From NCBI RefSeq assembly GCF_904848585.1, contig NZ_CAJHCR010000024.1, positions 1 through 64,000 of the forward strand: 64,000 nt of DNA, in the 5' to 3' direction. The notes beneath the pieces were generated by a model. The model searched no databases, had not been told where the DNA came from, and saw only the letters and a program-made list of their open reading frames with translations. The stretch is from Paraburkholderia kirstenboschensis. Its GTDB lineage: Bacteria; Pseudomonadota; Gammaproteobacteria; Burkholderiales; Burkholderiaceae. Position numbers and translations under genes: made by a program. This document shows, piece by piece, positions 35,353 through 44,139 of this stretch (position 1 is its first letter; each line of letters starts with the position of its first letter).

Positions 35353-36951
35353 TCAAGGCTGAACCTCATACGGTGGACATGTGGACAGGCGCTGATCGTC
35401 TACCGCACGGCCGACGGTGAAGTGATACAGGCTTTGCCAGGTGTGATCCTCCACGCCGAGCAGTGCGTGCATTTCATCATCGAAAAAGCAGCCAATCCCT
35501 GTCGCGCGCACGCCGGCGGCTTCGGCTTCGAGATAGAGCGCCTGGCCAAGAATGCCGCATTCCCAGAACAGATGGCGATAACGCCATGGCTGCTTCAACG
35601 CGATTCCGAATCCCGCGATCATCCCCAGCGCAAAGCAGGAATCGGCGCCGATATCCTGGTGGCAGCAAATCGACTTTGCCGTGGTGCGCAAATCGTAAGG
35701 CAGTAGAAGATAGAGCGGCAGATGATCGGGGCCGGTCTTTTGCCACAGCCATTCTGGACGTAGAGACCGCTTGAGATCCGGCAGTGCGCCCGGATTTCTC
35801 ACGAACATATACAGGCCCGGCTCCAGGTCGCCCACGCGGTGCACCATTAGCGCTGCATGCACTGCTGCAGGAAACACCAGTGCATTCCACGGCGGCGTGC
35901 CATGACATGGCAACAAGCACGCCAGCATGCTGAAAAACGCCGCCTTGGTGATACACGTCGTACCGTCGAAATTCACCGCGCTGCGACGCTGCCGCGCGAT
36001 CCGGGCAAAGCTGAGATCAAGGGCGGGTGCCGCGGGCGACGGATGCAGCTCCAGATCCGGCAAGGTTGGATCGCGAGTACGGGCCTTATGCGTGGCGCGA
36101 TGGATCGAATCGATATCCGGCCACTTCACATGTCCCGGACTCAGCTGATTCGCGCGTCCGTGCCACTGTGCGCTATGCAAGGCGATCAGCATGCGCTCAA
36201 GATCAGGCCGCGATTCGGGGTTGCCGATCCAGAGCAAGGCATCCGGCGCCTCTGCTTCTGCCTTCCCGAAATCTTCTCCGCGGTTCAATCCAAGCAGGTT
36301 GGCGACTGCGTCGTCCGCAGCAGACTCCGCCAGCCGCGTCTGCCAGCCAAGCGCTGCCGCTGCGTAACTCACCGCGGCGATGACATGGCCGCAATCGTGC
36401 TGGCAGTAGCGCCAACCGCGCATGCCGTATTTCCACGCCTCGCGCCAGGGGATCGAGCTTATACCGATCAGGACGCCACTTTGCGGGAACGCCTCGCTCC
36501 ATCGTTCGTCATCCACTGCAGCGCGACATTCAAGGGAATGGTTCCGGCTCAGGTAATGGTAGACCCCACCCGACAAGCCGGGCAGAGTCGGACACAGAAG
36601 ATAGCCCTCGGTCGGATGTAGATTTCCGCTCGAAGGGTTGCAGCGCAGTGCCCACCGCTGGGTGCCGTAGGATTTCCACGCCGACAGGCCGAGCGAAAGT
36701 TCGAACAGGATTGCCAGACTGGAAAGATCGAATCTGCGCGCGGGCGGCAAAGCGCCGCAGCGCAGTTCGTTGTAGCGTGTAGTCAGGCTATCCGCGGCTA
36801 ACGGCAGAGCAATGCGCGGTGCGCCGTGAAACACCCGGAACGGATCCGGTTGTGTTGCCCAGTCGAGTTTCCCGGGGCCAGGGGCGTAGCCGCTGACGCG
36901 ATGCTTGCTGCGCTCGTGATATTCAAGCATCGCATACTTTAACCGGTCCAT
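35353..36951 (-). CDS. SagB-type dehydrogenase, duplicated nitroreductase fold
   Basis: About 532 residues from ATG 36951 (MDRLKYAMLEYHERSKHRV); a longer start at 36993 is less likely. Two nitroreductase-like halves are visible. The first has PSSGNLHPTEGYLL and WKYGMRGWRYCQHDCGHVIA, the second has FARIARQRRSAVNFDG and GIALKQPWRYRHLFWECGILG. SagB/ThcOx enzymes use FMN to oxidise azolines to azoles in peptide natural products. No cyclodehydratase, precursor peptide or transporter gene is nearby, so the substrate is unknown. Confidence 0.8.
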   Translation of the reverse strand: MDRLKYAMLEYHERSKHRVSGYAPGPGKLDWATQPDPFRVFHGAPRIALPLAADSLTTRYNELRCGALPPARRFDLSSLAILFELSLGLSAWKSYGTQRWALRCNPSSGNLHPTEGYLLCPTLPGLSGGVYHYLSRNHSLECRAAVDDERWSEAFPQSGVLIGISSIPWREAWKYGMRGWRYCQHDCGHVIAAVSYAAAALGWQTRLAESAADDAVANLLGLNRGEDFGKAEAEAPDALLWIGNPESRPDLERMLIALHSAQWHGRANQLSPGHVKWPDIDSIHRATHKARTRDPTLPDLELHPSPAAPALDLSFARIARQRRSAVNFDGTTCITKAAFFSMLACLLPCHGTPPWNALVFPAAVHAALMVHRVGDLEPGLYMFVRNPGALPDLKRSLRPEWLWQKTGPDHLPLYLLLPYDLRTTAKSICCHQDIGADSCFALGMIAGFGIALKQPWRYRHLFWECGILGQALYLEAEAAGVRATGIGCFFDDEMHALLGVEDHTWQSLYHFTVGRAVDDQRLSTCPPYEVQP

Positions 36952-37147
36952 ATTCCCCTCAGACCAGGAATATCCGCACATGCGGCTGTACAAAACCGGC
37001 TCGCTGGACGTTGGCGCGAGGTCGTCATCAAGTCGTGGAATCGAATGCGCTTCGGCAAACTGCTATTGCGTTCGGCGCCTCCCGTGCGATGCCCCGGCAA
37101 TCGGGGGCACAAAAGCCGGGGGATGTTTCCAGCGCTTAGGTCACCCT

Positions 37148-37402
37148 TCAGGTGTCTTCGAAGGTATTCGGGACCGCCGACTTCAAAAACTCGTGGCCAT
37201 CCCAGGTTAGCCGCCAGTCGCTACCCATCGAGCGGACGAGATTTGCGTCGGCCAGCAGGTTCAATTGATACCACACACCCCGGTTCGAAACATCGAACGC
37301 ATCCTTGAGCGCGCTTTCAATGTCAAATTCGCTGAGGTGCGGGGATTTGTTTTCCTCGAGAGTCTTCAATATTGCGAGTGCCAGATACATATCGCGTTTC
37401 AC
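37148..37402 (-). CDS. DUF2513 family protein
   Basis: An 84-residue protein. AGGAGG at 37406-37411 sits just ahead of GTG 37402, giving the family-like start MKRDMYLALAILKTLEENKS; this decides against longer frames. The rest reads WYQLNLLADANLVRSMG and WRLTWDGHEFLKSA, a winged-helix-like DUF2513 pattern. Family members are found in mobile regions; the function is unknown. Confidence 0.75.
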   Translation of the reverse strand: MKRDMYLALAILKTLEENKSPHLSEFDIESALKDAFDVSNRGVWYQLNLLADANLVRSMGSDWRLTWDGHEFLKSAVPNTFEDT

Positions 37403-37556
37403 GATCTCCTCCTGTCGCAGATAGGACATACATCGAAAGGGCGCCAAGGGGACAACGTCCGCGCAATCGATGTGATTCCGGGTTCCCAACAGACTCATCC
37501 CATGGTCCGAACGCGTAGGGTGAATTTCAACACCAGTCGCGAGCGCTGCCTGGGAT

Positions 37557-37873
37557 TCAACGCTTCGGTCCCCTCATACCCTCGGTTTCCATCGCAGCAT
37601 TCCGCTCTTCGCAGGCTTCAATGGGTTCCATGGTCTCGTCGATGGAAGCTGTCGCGCGTTCTGTGGCCGCCTTCGTTTCGTCGACGGTGGAACCGAGTCC
37701 TCCGTCGTCGTCGCTCGGGGGCTGCAGCATGTCTCGAAGCATGGCCTCCAACTCCGGCGTGTCCCACGGCGTGCCATGCTGCTCTCTTTTCTTTATGTAG
37801 TGCCTGACTTCCGCGTCCTGCTCCGGCGTCAGGGGAAGACCGCGAAATGTGCTTTGGGGGTAGCGTCGGTCAT
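37557..37873 (-). pseudogene. small hypothetical protein, frameshifted
   Basis: ATG 37873 has GGAG upstream and reads MTDATPKAHF, then after a one-base frame change in the following TTTCGCGG stretch continues RGLPLTPEQDAEVRHYIKKR and WDTPELEAMLRDMLQPPSDD, ending at 37557. The joined product (~105 residues, acidic, helical) looks natural, whereas the unshifted frame stops after 14 codons. No family is recognised. Confidence 0.45.
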
Positions 37874-38300
37874 GGTATTGCTCCGGAATTTATCCCATTT
37901 TGAGTGTAGCCCTGTTGTGGCCAACGAGCTTCTGCTATCTGTCTGCGCATGGACTGATCCATCCATTCGCATTGGCTCATCCAGCGAGCGGACGTTGCAA
38001 TCGGCACAGATACGAGCCCGGGCGCTTTGCGCACCGATGCAAATTGCGACGGGTCATGAAGGATGGCAGGAACTATGACAAAACTGTTCGGAGGGTTTTC
38101 TTTCGAGCGCGTGCACAAAAGCTGTACGCTGGTGATTCCCGACTGCGAGAGGATCGGACCCAGATGAGCGGATGGCATTCGGCTTTCGCAACCTCAGCCG
38201 CAGCGATGACGCACTCGAGCACTGCGTAACGTTCTGGGGTTATGACAACGTCGTGAAGGGGACCACGAATATCGGTGTCGGACAGACGGGAGGGCGGAAG

Positions 38301-38561
38301 ATGCGACTGATCGAACCGGATGAACGCCAGGCTTTCCAAGCGACCTTGCAGCGCAAGGGACTGGCAGAAGGTGAATTCGAACTGCTGGAAACGGATACGA
38401 CAGACCCCAAGGGCGACGAGAACGTCGGCTTGCAGGGATATGTCACCGTAACCAGACTCTCAACAAAAATTGCGAGGGAATATCCCATCGGCTTCGAAAC
38501 CGGTTGGGTGCAGCATTTCAGACAGGATCTCGAAGCTGGCGTCTTCGATAAGCAGGAATGA
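38301..38561 (+). CDS. hypothetical protein
   Basis: An 86-residue acidic protein, MRLIEPDERQAFQATLQRKG, with a later YVTVTRLSTKIAREYPIGFE and VQHFRQDLEAGVF. GGGAGGG 8-14 bases upstream supports ATG 38301 over earlier in-frame codons. It lacks membrane segments or known motifs. It is probably a real gene because of its ribosome site and balanced composition. Confidence 0.55.
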   Translation: MRLIEPDERQAFQATLQRKGLAEGEFELLETDTTDPKGDENVGLQGYVTVTRLSTKIAREYPIGFETGWVQHFRQDLEAGVFDKQE

Positions 38562-39037
38562 GATCCCGCTGTTGCCGCGAACTCTCCGAGCGGAGCAAGC
38601 AGGTATGGCGAAGTGGAAGCCGGATCAACGGTGGGGGAGGGAGTGATGTGGCCTTATCGATCCGGAGCGATGCGGGCGGCCTCGATCAGTAACCCCAGGC
38701 ATCCCGGAGCCCAATGCGCCTACGCGGCGGTCTTGACTGGTGTCAGCGTGGCCCTGCCACGTCGCTCCCTGCAATCGCACAGGCGACCGTACGCTTACGG
38801 GGTGTCGAGTTCGAGCGTCCGAAACTGTGGCCGATAATTACCGCCTCCACCAACCAGATCATGATGTCTCATACCATTCGCGGCGAACCTTTACACAAGC
38901 TTTTGCGCGATGCCACAACGCTCGCCGCAACTTCATGCGGTATCAGATATAGACTGAATTTGACCTGTATTCAGGTTGCCGCATCGAGTGTCCCGAACGT
39001 GTGCGGAACGCGTGATTCAGAATCAGCGGAGGCGCAA
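38562..39037. other. 476-bp region, no recognised gene
   Basis: No frame here shows family likeness. The last ~40 bases contain the CGGAGGCG ribosome site of the CDGSH gene. A promoter is expected but no clear -35/-10 pair stands out. Confidence 0.3.
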
Positions 39038-39262
39038 ATGGCGACTGCAATTATTACCCCCCGGAATGATGGCCCGTACCACATCAAGGGCGACTTCAAG
39101 ATTACCACTCGAGGCGGGAAAAACATTGAGGTGAACAAGGACGAGGGCTGGCTGTGTCGATGCGGTGACTCGCCGAACAAGCCATTCTGCGACGGTTCGC
39201 ACAAAAAGTACGAGTTCAAGAGCAATCTTGACGAACAGCCGCAGGAAGGTGAAACACCCTGA
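39038..39262 (+). CDS. CDGSH iron-sulfur domain protein
   Basis: A 74-residue protein with the 2Fe-2S binding signature CRCGDSPNKPFCDGSHKKYEF (three Cys and one His as ligands). MitoNEET-type proteins carry a labile [2Fe-2S] cluster and act in redox or cluster transfer. The N-terminal half GDFKITTRGGKNIEVNKDEG is typical of bacterial versions. CGGAGGCGCAA precedes ATG 39038. Confidence 0.9.
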   Translation: MATAIITPRNDGPYHIKGDFKITTRGGKNIEVNKDEGWLCRCGDSPNKPFCDGSHKKYEFKSNLDEQPQEGETP

Positions 39263-39403
39263 TGCATCAGGCGCTGTCGACAAGTTCGGCGCGGGCTTCG
39301 CACACGCGTCAAGGCTGTGCACTGTCCCAATGAGAGTGTGCGTGGTTTCACGCTGCCCGAGCGCGCGCAAGCTTACAGGAAAAGCAGAGGATGGGGGACG
39401 CGA

Positions 39404-39868
39404 GTGTCGCGGACATCGCTAACCGGAAGGTGTGTTCTTGCAGTGCTCGTACTCTGCATAGGTGTTACATGCCTGGCAATCGGCGCGCCGCTGCTGTTCG
39501 AGTTGTCAGTGATCAGCCGTGCCATGAGCGATTTTCGGCTGGATGAGGCAGTCGAAAACGCCCGAATTTCCAGTGGCGAAAAGCCTGCCATCGAGGATCT
39601 CCTTAACCCGCCATACCTGAAGCGATACGGCCTGGACCTGAACTTGTACGTGGACAAGCACGGCCGTTTTTTGCCAACAGGCTCTGATTGGCAACAATGG
39701 GGACTTCGGACAAAGGCGGCGGCGACTGTCATGTGGCTGGGTCATGATCCGCCCGGGACATGGTGGACCTTCGGTCAGATAAGGTGTGTCGATCGCTTTT
39801 ACGAAGCTTATGGCGACAGCGAGCCGATTGTCGATGTCGCTGATGCTTGCCTCGGCGAGCCACATTGA
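39404..39868 (+). CDS. hypothetical membrane-anchored protein
   Basis: About 154 residues from GTG 39404 (purine-rich GGGGGA upstream); a frame start at GTG 39317 is also possible. One N-terminal membrane segment (VLAVLVLCIGVTCLAIGAPL) is followed by a soluble domain with DLLNPPYLKRYGLDLNLYVD and TVMWLGHDPPGTWWTFG. No family is recognised. It could be an inner-membrane protein with a periplasmic domain. Confidence 0.45.
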   Translation: MSRTSLTGRCVLAVLVLCIGVTCLAIGAPLLFELSVISRAMSDFRLDEAVENARISSGEKPAIEDLLNPPYLKRYGLDLNLYVDKHGRFLPTGSDWQQWGLRTKAAATVMWLGHDPPGTWWTFGQIRCVDRFYEAYGDSEPIVDVADACLGEPH

Positions 39869-40228
39869 GCAACGCATGCGCAATCGGGGAGGCGCGGCCG
39901 AGCAAGAAGATCGGGACTTCACAAAATGAGCTGGATATCGCGCGCTTCCGGGACAAAACATGTCGCTGAACTCGCGCTCAAGATTGCCGGCTAGCGCCGG
40001 CCTGAATGGCCGATGACTTGCCGGCAGGCACCAGGGGACAAATGGCTGCTTCACCTTGGAGAGCTGCCGTAGAGGTCACTCCGGGTCGAAGGGCAGCTCG
40101 GGGTCGCGTGCTGCCGATCGTCGTCAGGCAGAGGTCGGCCAGTCTCGTCGGTCGACCCCGGTGCGCGAATCGTTGGCAATCGAGCAGCGAGGACAAGGAA
40201 CACAAGGACCGCAACTGAAAGAAACGTC
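39869..40228. other. 360-bp region, no recognised gene
   Basis: No supported reading frame. It separates two rightward membrane-protein genes and probably carries the promoter of the DUF2784 gene. Confidence 0.3.
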
Positions 40229-40597
40229 ATGAACTGGCTGGCCGATACCGTTCTCGTGGTGCATGCGCTGATTATATTGTTCATCGTCGGCGGGCTAATC
40301 GCGATCTGGGCAGGTGCACGGTTGAAACGCGGCTGGATCCGCAACCCTGCGTTCCGGCAAGTGCATCTCGTAGCGATAGGTGTCGTTGCGATTCTCGCTG
40401 TTCTTGACATACCGTGTCCGCTGACGGTCCTGGAGGACTGGCTTCGTACCGGACGCGTCGGGCTGCAGGGCATCGTGCAGCGTTGGGTAAGCTATTGGCT
40501 CTACTATGATTTGCCCGGCTGGCTGTTCGCGACTGCCTACGCAGCGTTCCTGCTGGTCGTGGCGGTTACGTGGTTTCGTATCCCGCCGCGTTCGTGA
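40229..40597 (+). CDS. DUF2784 membrane protein
   Basis: A 122-residue protein with four predicted membrane segments (LVVHALIILFIVGGLIAIWA; VAIGVVAILAVLDIPCPLTV; WLFATAYAAFLLVVAVTWF). The family hallmarks CPLTxLEDWLR and LPGW are present. The role of DUF2784 proteins is unknown. ATG 40229 follows AAAGAAACG. Confidence 0.8.
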   Translation: MNWLADTVLVVHALIILFIVGGLIAIWAGARLKRGWIRNPAFRQVHLVAIGVVAILAVLDIPCPLTVLEDWLRTGRVGLQGIVQRWVSYWLYYDLPGWLFATAYAAFLLVVAVTWFRIPPRS

Positions 40598-41145
40598 TGG
40601 GATCACATCGCATTCCACGAGTGACTGCTTCATGGCGCGCTCGTGTTCGAGACCGACTTCGCCTTCGTAGATGGTCGGGACGGCGGGGTTAGCTGCGTAA
40701 CGCCAACGGGGGATCGGGCAGAGTTCGGCCATCACGCGTTATTCGTCCGTCCCGTCACGCAGACATTGAGACGGCGGGTCCGCTCTCGCAAACGGCCATT
40801 CCATTGCCAAAGGCGAACGTAGCTTCATCCGCGTAGGCCGACCGCATCGGGCGGTAGATGGCACAAGAGCGGCCGGTCGGCATCGACGTCCGGATCGTTG
40901 ACAATCGATGCGCACCCGTATTCGGATGGAGCGTTCCCATGCGAATTCTCGCTGCTGTCCTGCTCTCGCTGGTCAGCGAGCTTTTCTGTTACTGCCTACG
41001 ATGTACATATTGATCCTAAAGCGTTTCGGGCCGAAGAGTCGCAGCCCCAATTCATCTTCGCAGCGGACGGAGCGACCTTGGCGGTCACAACGAGCTCCAC
41101 CTCGTCCAACGCGACGACGATTAGGGCGATCGTTTGGAGACAGCC
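40598..41145. other. 548-bp region, possible frameshifted exported-protein remnant
   Basis: ATG 40939, preceded by GGAG, reads a 24-residue signal-like peptide MRILAAVLLSLVSELFCY... and stops at 41013. In the neighbouring frame the text TAYDVHIDPKAFRAEE and QFIFAADGATLAV follows, which would fit a secreted protein if one base were changed. This is speculative; otherwise nothing is seen. Confidence 0.25.
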
Positions 41146-41364
41146 ATGCATTTCGACTACCAACAATTCCACATCGACGCGTCACCTCTTGATGAAGGCG
41201 GCCGCTATTACGCTCGCGCAAAGATCTACCGGCGCGCCTTGGCGAGTGGCGATGCCGTCGAAGTAAAGTATTCGGGCGACCTTGGCGATTATCCCTCCGA
41301 CGCGGATGCTATTGAGGCGGCGCAGCGTTGGGCGATTCAGTGGTGCGACGAGAACTCCGCTTAG
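41146..41364 (+). CDS. small hypothetical protein
   Basis: A 72-residue protein MHFDYQQFHIDASPLDEGGR, YYARAKIYRR, then a Asp/Glu-rich C-terminus ADAIEAAQRWAIQWCDENSA. GGAG at 41136-41139 supports ATG 41146 over TTG 41134. It resembles short conserved hypothetical proteins of Burkholderia, but I cannot name the family. Confidence 0.55.
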   Translation: MHFDYQQFHIDASPLDEGGRYYARAKIYRRALASGDAVEVKYSGDLGDYPSDADAIEAAQRWAIQWCDENSA

Positions 41365-41557
41365 GCTTCACTATCTAGGTCCAGGCTGTTCCGGAGTATT
41401 CGCCGCACCCACAGACATCCAGTCCGGGGGCACGCGTCAGGCGAGAGCAATACATGCCCAAGGGCTGACAATGGCCCTCACGACCCATCCTGCTGATCCC
41501 CCGCAAAAGAAGCGCGCATAATGCACACATCCCTTTGTCAGGACGATGGAGGGAGAT

Positions 41558-41866
41558 GTGACCACTTTTGCTATCGACGCCGTTCGCATCAACCCGACGA
41601 ACGACAGGCTTACCCATGTGCGTTGGGCTCCCGTCGATCCGTCGACGCGTGAATGGCTGTCCCCGCCTGCGATTGTGTAGGTGGTCGAAGTCGTCGCCGC
41701 GATCTGTCGGGGAGATGTTGTCTGGTCCCTTTTTACGCTTGGTGGCACACGGTATCTCGGGCCAAAAATCGTGCCCGTCTCTCACACCGACGGACACGCC
41801 GGGATCAATACGGATGTTCCCGGCGATCACGTCGAAAAATGCATTGACGATTTGCCGCACCTTTGA
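41558..41866 (+). pseudogene. hypothetical protein interrupted by one TAG codon
   Basis: GGAGGGAG precedes GTG 41558. The frame reads VTTFAIDAVRINPTNDRLTH, VRWAPVDPSTREW, reaches TAG at 41678-41680, and continues in the same frame with VVEVVAAICRGDVVWSLFTL and a sensible C-terminal half to a TGA at 41866. A single nonsense mutation in a 102-residue protein is the simplest reading; readthrough is possible but has no support. No family is recognised. Confidence 0.5.
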
Positions 41867-41983
41867 CGGCATAACTTTGAGGCCGTCGGGGATCACGCGT
41901 GCGCATCGTTTCTCGGCAGGCGAAAATTCGCGGGGACTGTGAAAGGTCTCGATCGGGACTGTAAGACTCGTTAATGGACAGAG

Positions 41984-42268
41984 AGCTGACATTCGCCGAC
42001 GCCAGTTTGTAAAGTTAGCAAAGCGATACGCGACAGCCGCACCAATTTGACCGGCGAACGTTGGCTCGGGCCGATGACCCACCATTAGCCTTTCCGCGAC
42101 GAAAGTCCGCTTCACTCTTCAAAGAGCCATTGATGCTTCGGCATGCCGGAAGTCGGCTTTGGGTCGAGAAGACTCATTCGGCCGTAACGAAAGCTGACAT
42201 TCGCCGACACATACCCCCGCATGTCGACAAAGCGACACGGAACGGCTGCACATTCCTGGTCGGCCACC
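41984..42268. repeat. imperfect direct repeat, ~75 bp, period 208
   Basis: GCTGACATTCGCCGAC occurs at 41985-42000 and 42193-42208. About 40 bases later both copies continue with CAAAGCGAYAC and a GC(C/T)GCAC stretch. The unit does not encode anything recognisable and looks like a dispersed intergenic repeat. The wider region 41867-43032 has no other supported gene. Confidence 0.5.
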
Positions 42269-42340
42269 GTCCGCTAAGGCCGACTTGCCGTTCTCCCGGA
42301 TTACCGCCGGCTGCCCGACCGCTCAGTTGGCCGTCCGCTG

Positions 42341-42865
42341 AAGTGCCGCTTTGCCGCCGGCGGAGAGCGGGTTGGCGGGGCGATGTGCCCATTCCGAGAC
42401 GGGCTGTTGGGGCACGTAACGTTTCGGGCTTTCCTCGCATCGACGGACGCCACCCAGCTGAGCAGGCAGGAGCAGCGCTGGCGCTCTCGCGCATAGGTAT
42501 AGGCCGCAACGGCCGCCGATTCTCCTTTCCAGCTACGAAGTGTTAAAGATAGTGCCGCGTTCCCGAGAGTCAAACCGATTGGTTTATATGCAACTAACAG
42601 TCAGGCCCAAGCGGCGGCCGGCTTGGCTCTGCCATAACAGCGCTGCGTTAAGAAAAGGGGCGGCCAGCCAGTTTGTCCATGCTTCGAGAAGCGTGCCCGG
42701 TTCACCCGCGCTGTTCAGGGGCGCTCGAAGTCATTGGGTGTCAGTTCCAGACGTGCGCACGGATGCGCAAGTAGCTTCCGTTCGGCGATCGCGCGGATGC
42801 GGCTGTACCCGTCCCGGAAAATCCTCTCGATCCGGGCGTCCCGGGCCCGCGGCTCAAGCCAGAAG
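42341..42865. repeat. block R1, direct repeat of 43451-43853
   Basis: From AAGTGCCGCT (42341) to AAGCCAGAAG (ending 42865) this block closely matches 43451-43853. It contains about 110 extra bases (around 42565-42680) absent from the other copy. Its right half corresponds to the 3' part of the DUF1488 gene, here lacking the 5' part, so it is a truncated duplicate. Confidence 0.75.
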
Positions 42866-43032
42866 AACTTCTGGGTCGCTCGTATACGGGTGAATGGAAT
42901 AAAGATTCACTGTGGATCGTTAAGATGCCAGGGGAAGGACACGCCGCATCTTGGAAGCGGCAAAGGAACTGCCTGGCGAATTCGCCGCTGGGGAAAGACT
43001 GGGGAAGGCAGCATGAACTCAAGGGAGGTGCG

Positions 43033-43242
43033 ATGACCCGCACGGAAAGAGTACAGGAATATCTGGACGCCAGCGAATCCTACGTGACCGCCCTCAATCC
43101 GACGGCGCAACAGACTGCAACGTTCTGTGCGGCGACAGCACAGCTGCTCGCGGATGATCTAGGCGGGAAGGTGGCGATCTCGTTGCCTGAGGAGATTCAC
43201 ATCGTGCGAAAGCCGAACGCATCACGTCGCTTATACCAGTAA
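43033..43242 (+). CDS. small hypothetical protein
   Basis: A 69-residue protein, MTRTERVQEYLDASESYVTA with LLADDLGGKVAISLPEEIHI. AAGGGAGGTGCG before ATG 43033 is a strong ribosome site. It lies between the two repeat blocks. No family is recognised. Confidence 0.55.
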   Translation: MTRTERVQEYLDASESYVTALNPTAQQTATFCAATAQLLADDLGGKVAISLPEEIHIVRKPNASRRLYQ

Positions 43243-43450
43243 CCGACCTCGTCGAAAACCCATGCTTCACTAGGTTTTTGGCTACTTCAAACTGCATCAG
43301 AACGCGGGACGAGAAGAGATTTTTTTGCACTTTGCCCCTTCGTTCATGGCCATCGCCGTTTATCGTTTGCCTGATTCTGGGATCCCCGCGCCGCACGAAG
43401 GGGCGACTACAGCTTGTAGATCACCCGTTCGTTTATTCTCGAATTGGTAC

Positions 43451-43853
43451 AAGTGCCGCTCGCCGGCGGAGAGCGGGTTGGCGGGGCGATGTGCCCATTC
43501 CGAGAAGAGTTCTTGGGGCACGTAATGTTTCGTGCTTTCCTCGCATCGACGGACGCCAACGGGCTGAGCAGGCAGAGCAGCGCTGCAGCTCGGGCGCATA
43601 GACACAGGCCGCAGCGGCCGCCGATTCTCCTAATCAACTAAGAAGTGCTAAAGATAGTGCCGCGTTACGCTTCGAGAAGCGTGCCCGATTCACCCGCGCT
43701 GTTCTAGGGCGCTCGAAGTCATCGGGTGTCAGTTCCAGGCGTGCGCACGGATGCGCAAGTAGCTTCCGTTCGGCGATCGCGCGGATGCGGCTGTACCCGT
43801 CCCGGAAAATCCTCTCGATCCGGGCGTCCCGGGCCCGCGGCTCAAGCCAGAAG
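43451..43853. repeat. block R2, direct repeat of 42341-42865
   Basis: This copy is continuous with the complete DUF1488 gene (43634-43972), which suggests that R2 is the parent and R1 the partial duplicate. The match ends at AAGCCAGAAG (43844-43853), inside the gene. Confidence 0.75.
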
Positions 43854-43972
43854 TGGGGCTCCAGCGCTGCAATCGTGACGATGCATTCGACGGTGGTGTT
43901 TCCGCGGACGAGCCAGAACGACACGCCTTGTCGATTTGCCAGAATCTGCGGCTCGAATTCAGGTTTTTCCAT
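43634..43972 (-). CDS. DUF1488-like protein
   Basis: A 112-residue protein. The core VSFWLVRGNTTVECIVTIAA, LEPHFWLEP and IFRDGYSRIRAIAERKLLAH, then RLELTPDDF is similar to DUF1488 proteins, which are small and of unknown function. The last ~25 residues (ERPRTARVNRARFSKRN...) look like an added tail running into the repeat block. ATG 43972 begins MEKPEFEPQIL. Confidence 0.55.
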   Translation of the reverse strand: MEKPEFEPQILANRQGVSFWLVRGNTTVECIVTIAALEPHFWLEPRARDARIERIFRDGYSRIRAIAERKLLAHPCARLELTPDDFERPRTARVNRARFSKRNAALSLALLS

Positions 43973-44139
43973 GGCGGGTTCCGGGCGTCATCTCGTAGGC
44001 GAGTGAGCAGGCTGTCGGTCGCTCCGGTGATGCCAGCGACCGCTGGCCGGTTCGTACCGGCGATCGAACCGTGTTCTTAGGAAACGGTCAGCCACCGGGC
44101 CGACTCCGAGGGGCCGGTCGGTCATGCAGGTTGTCGCGC

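Noticed and set aside
40939..41013. 24-codon signal-like peptide as a real gene
   Set aside because: It ends at once and the continuation requires an assumed frameshift; too weak to call.
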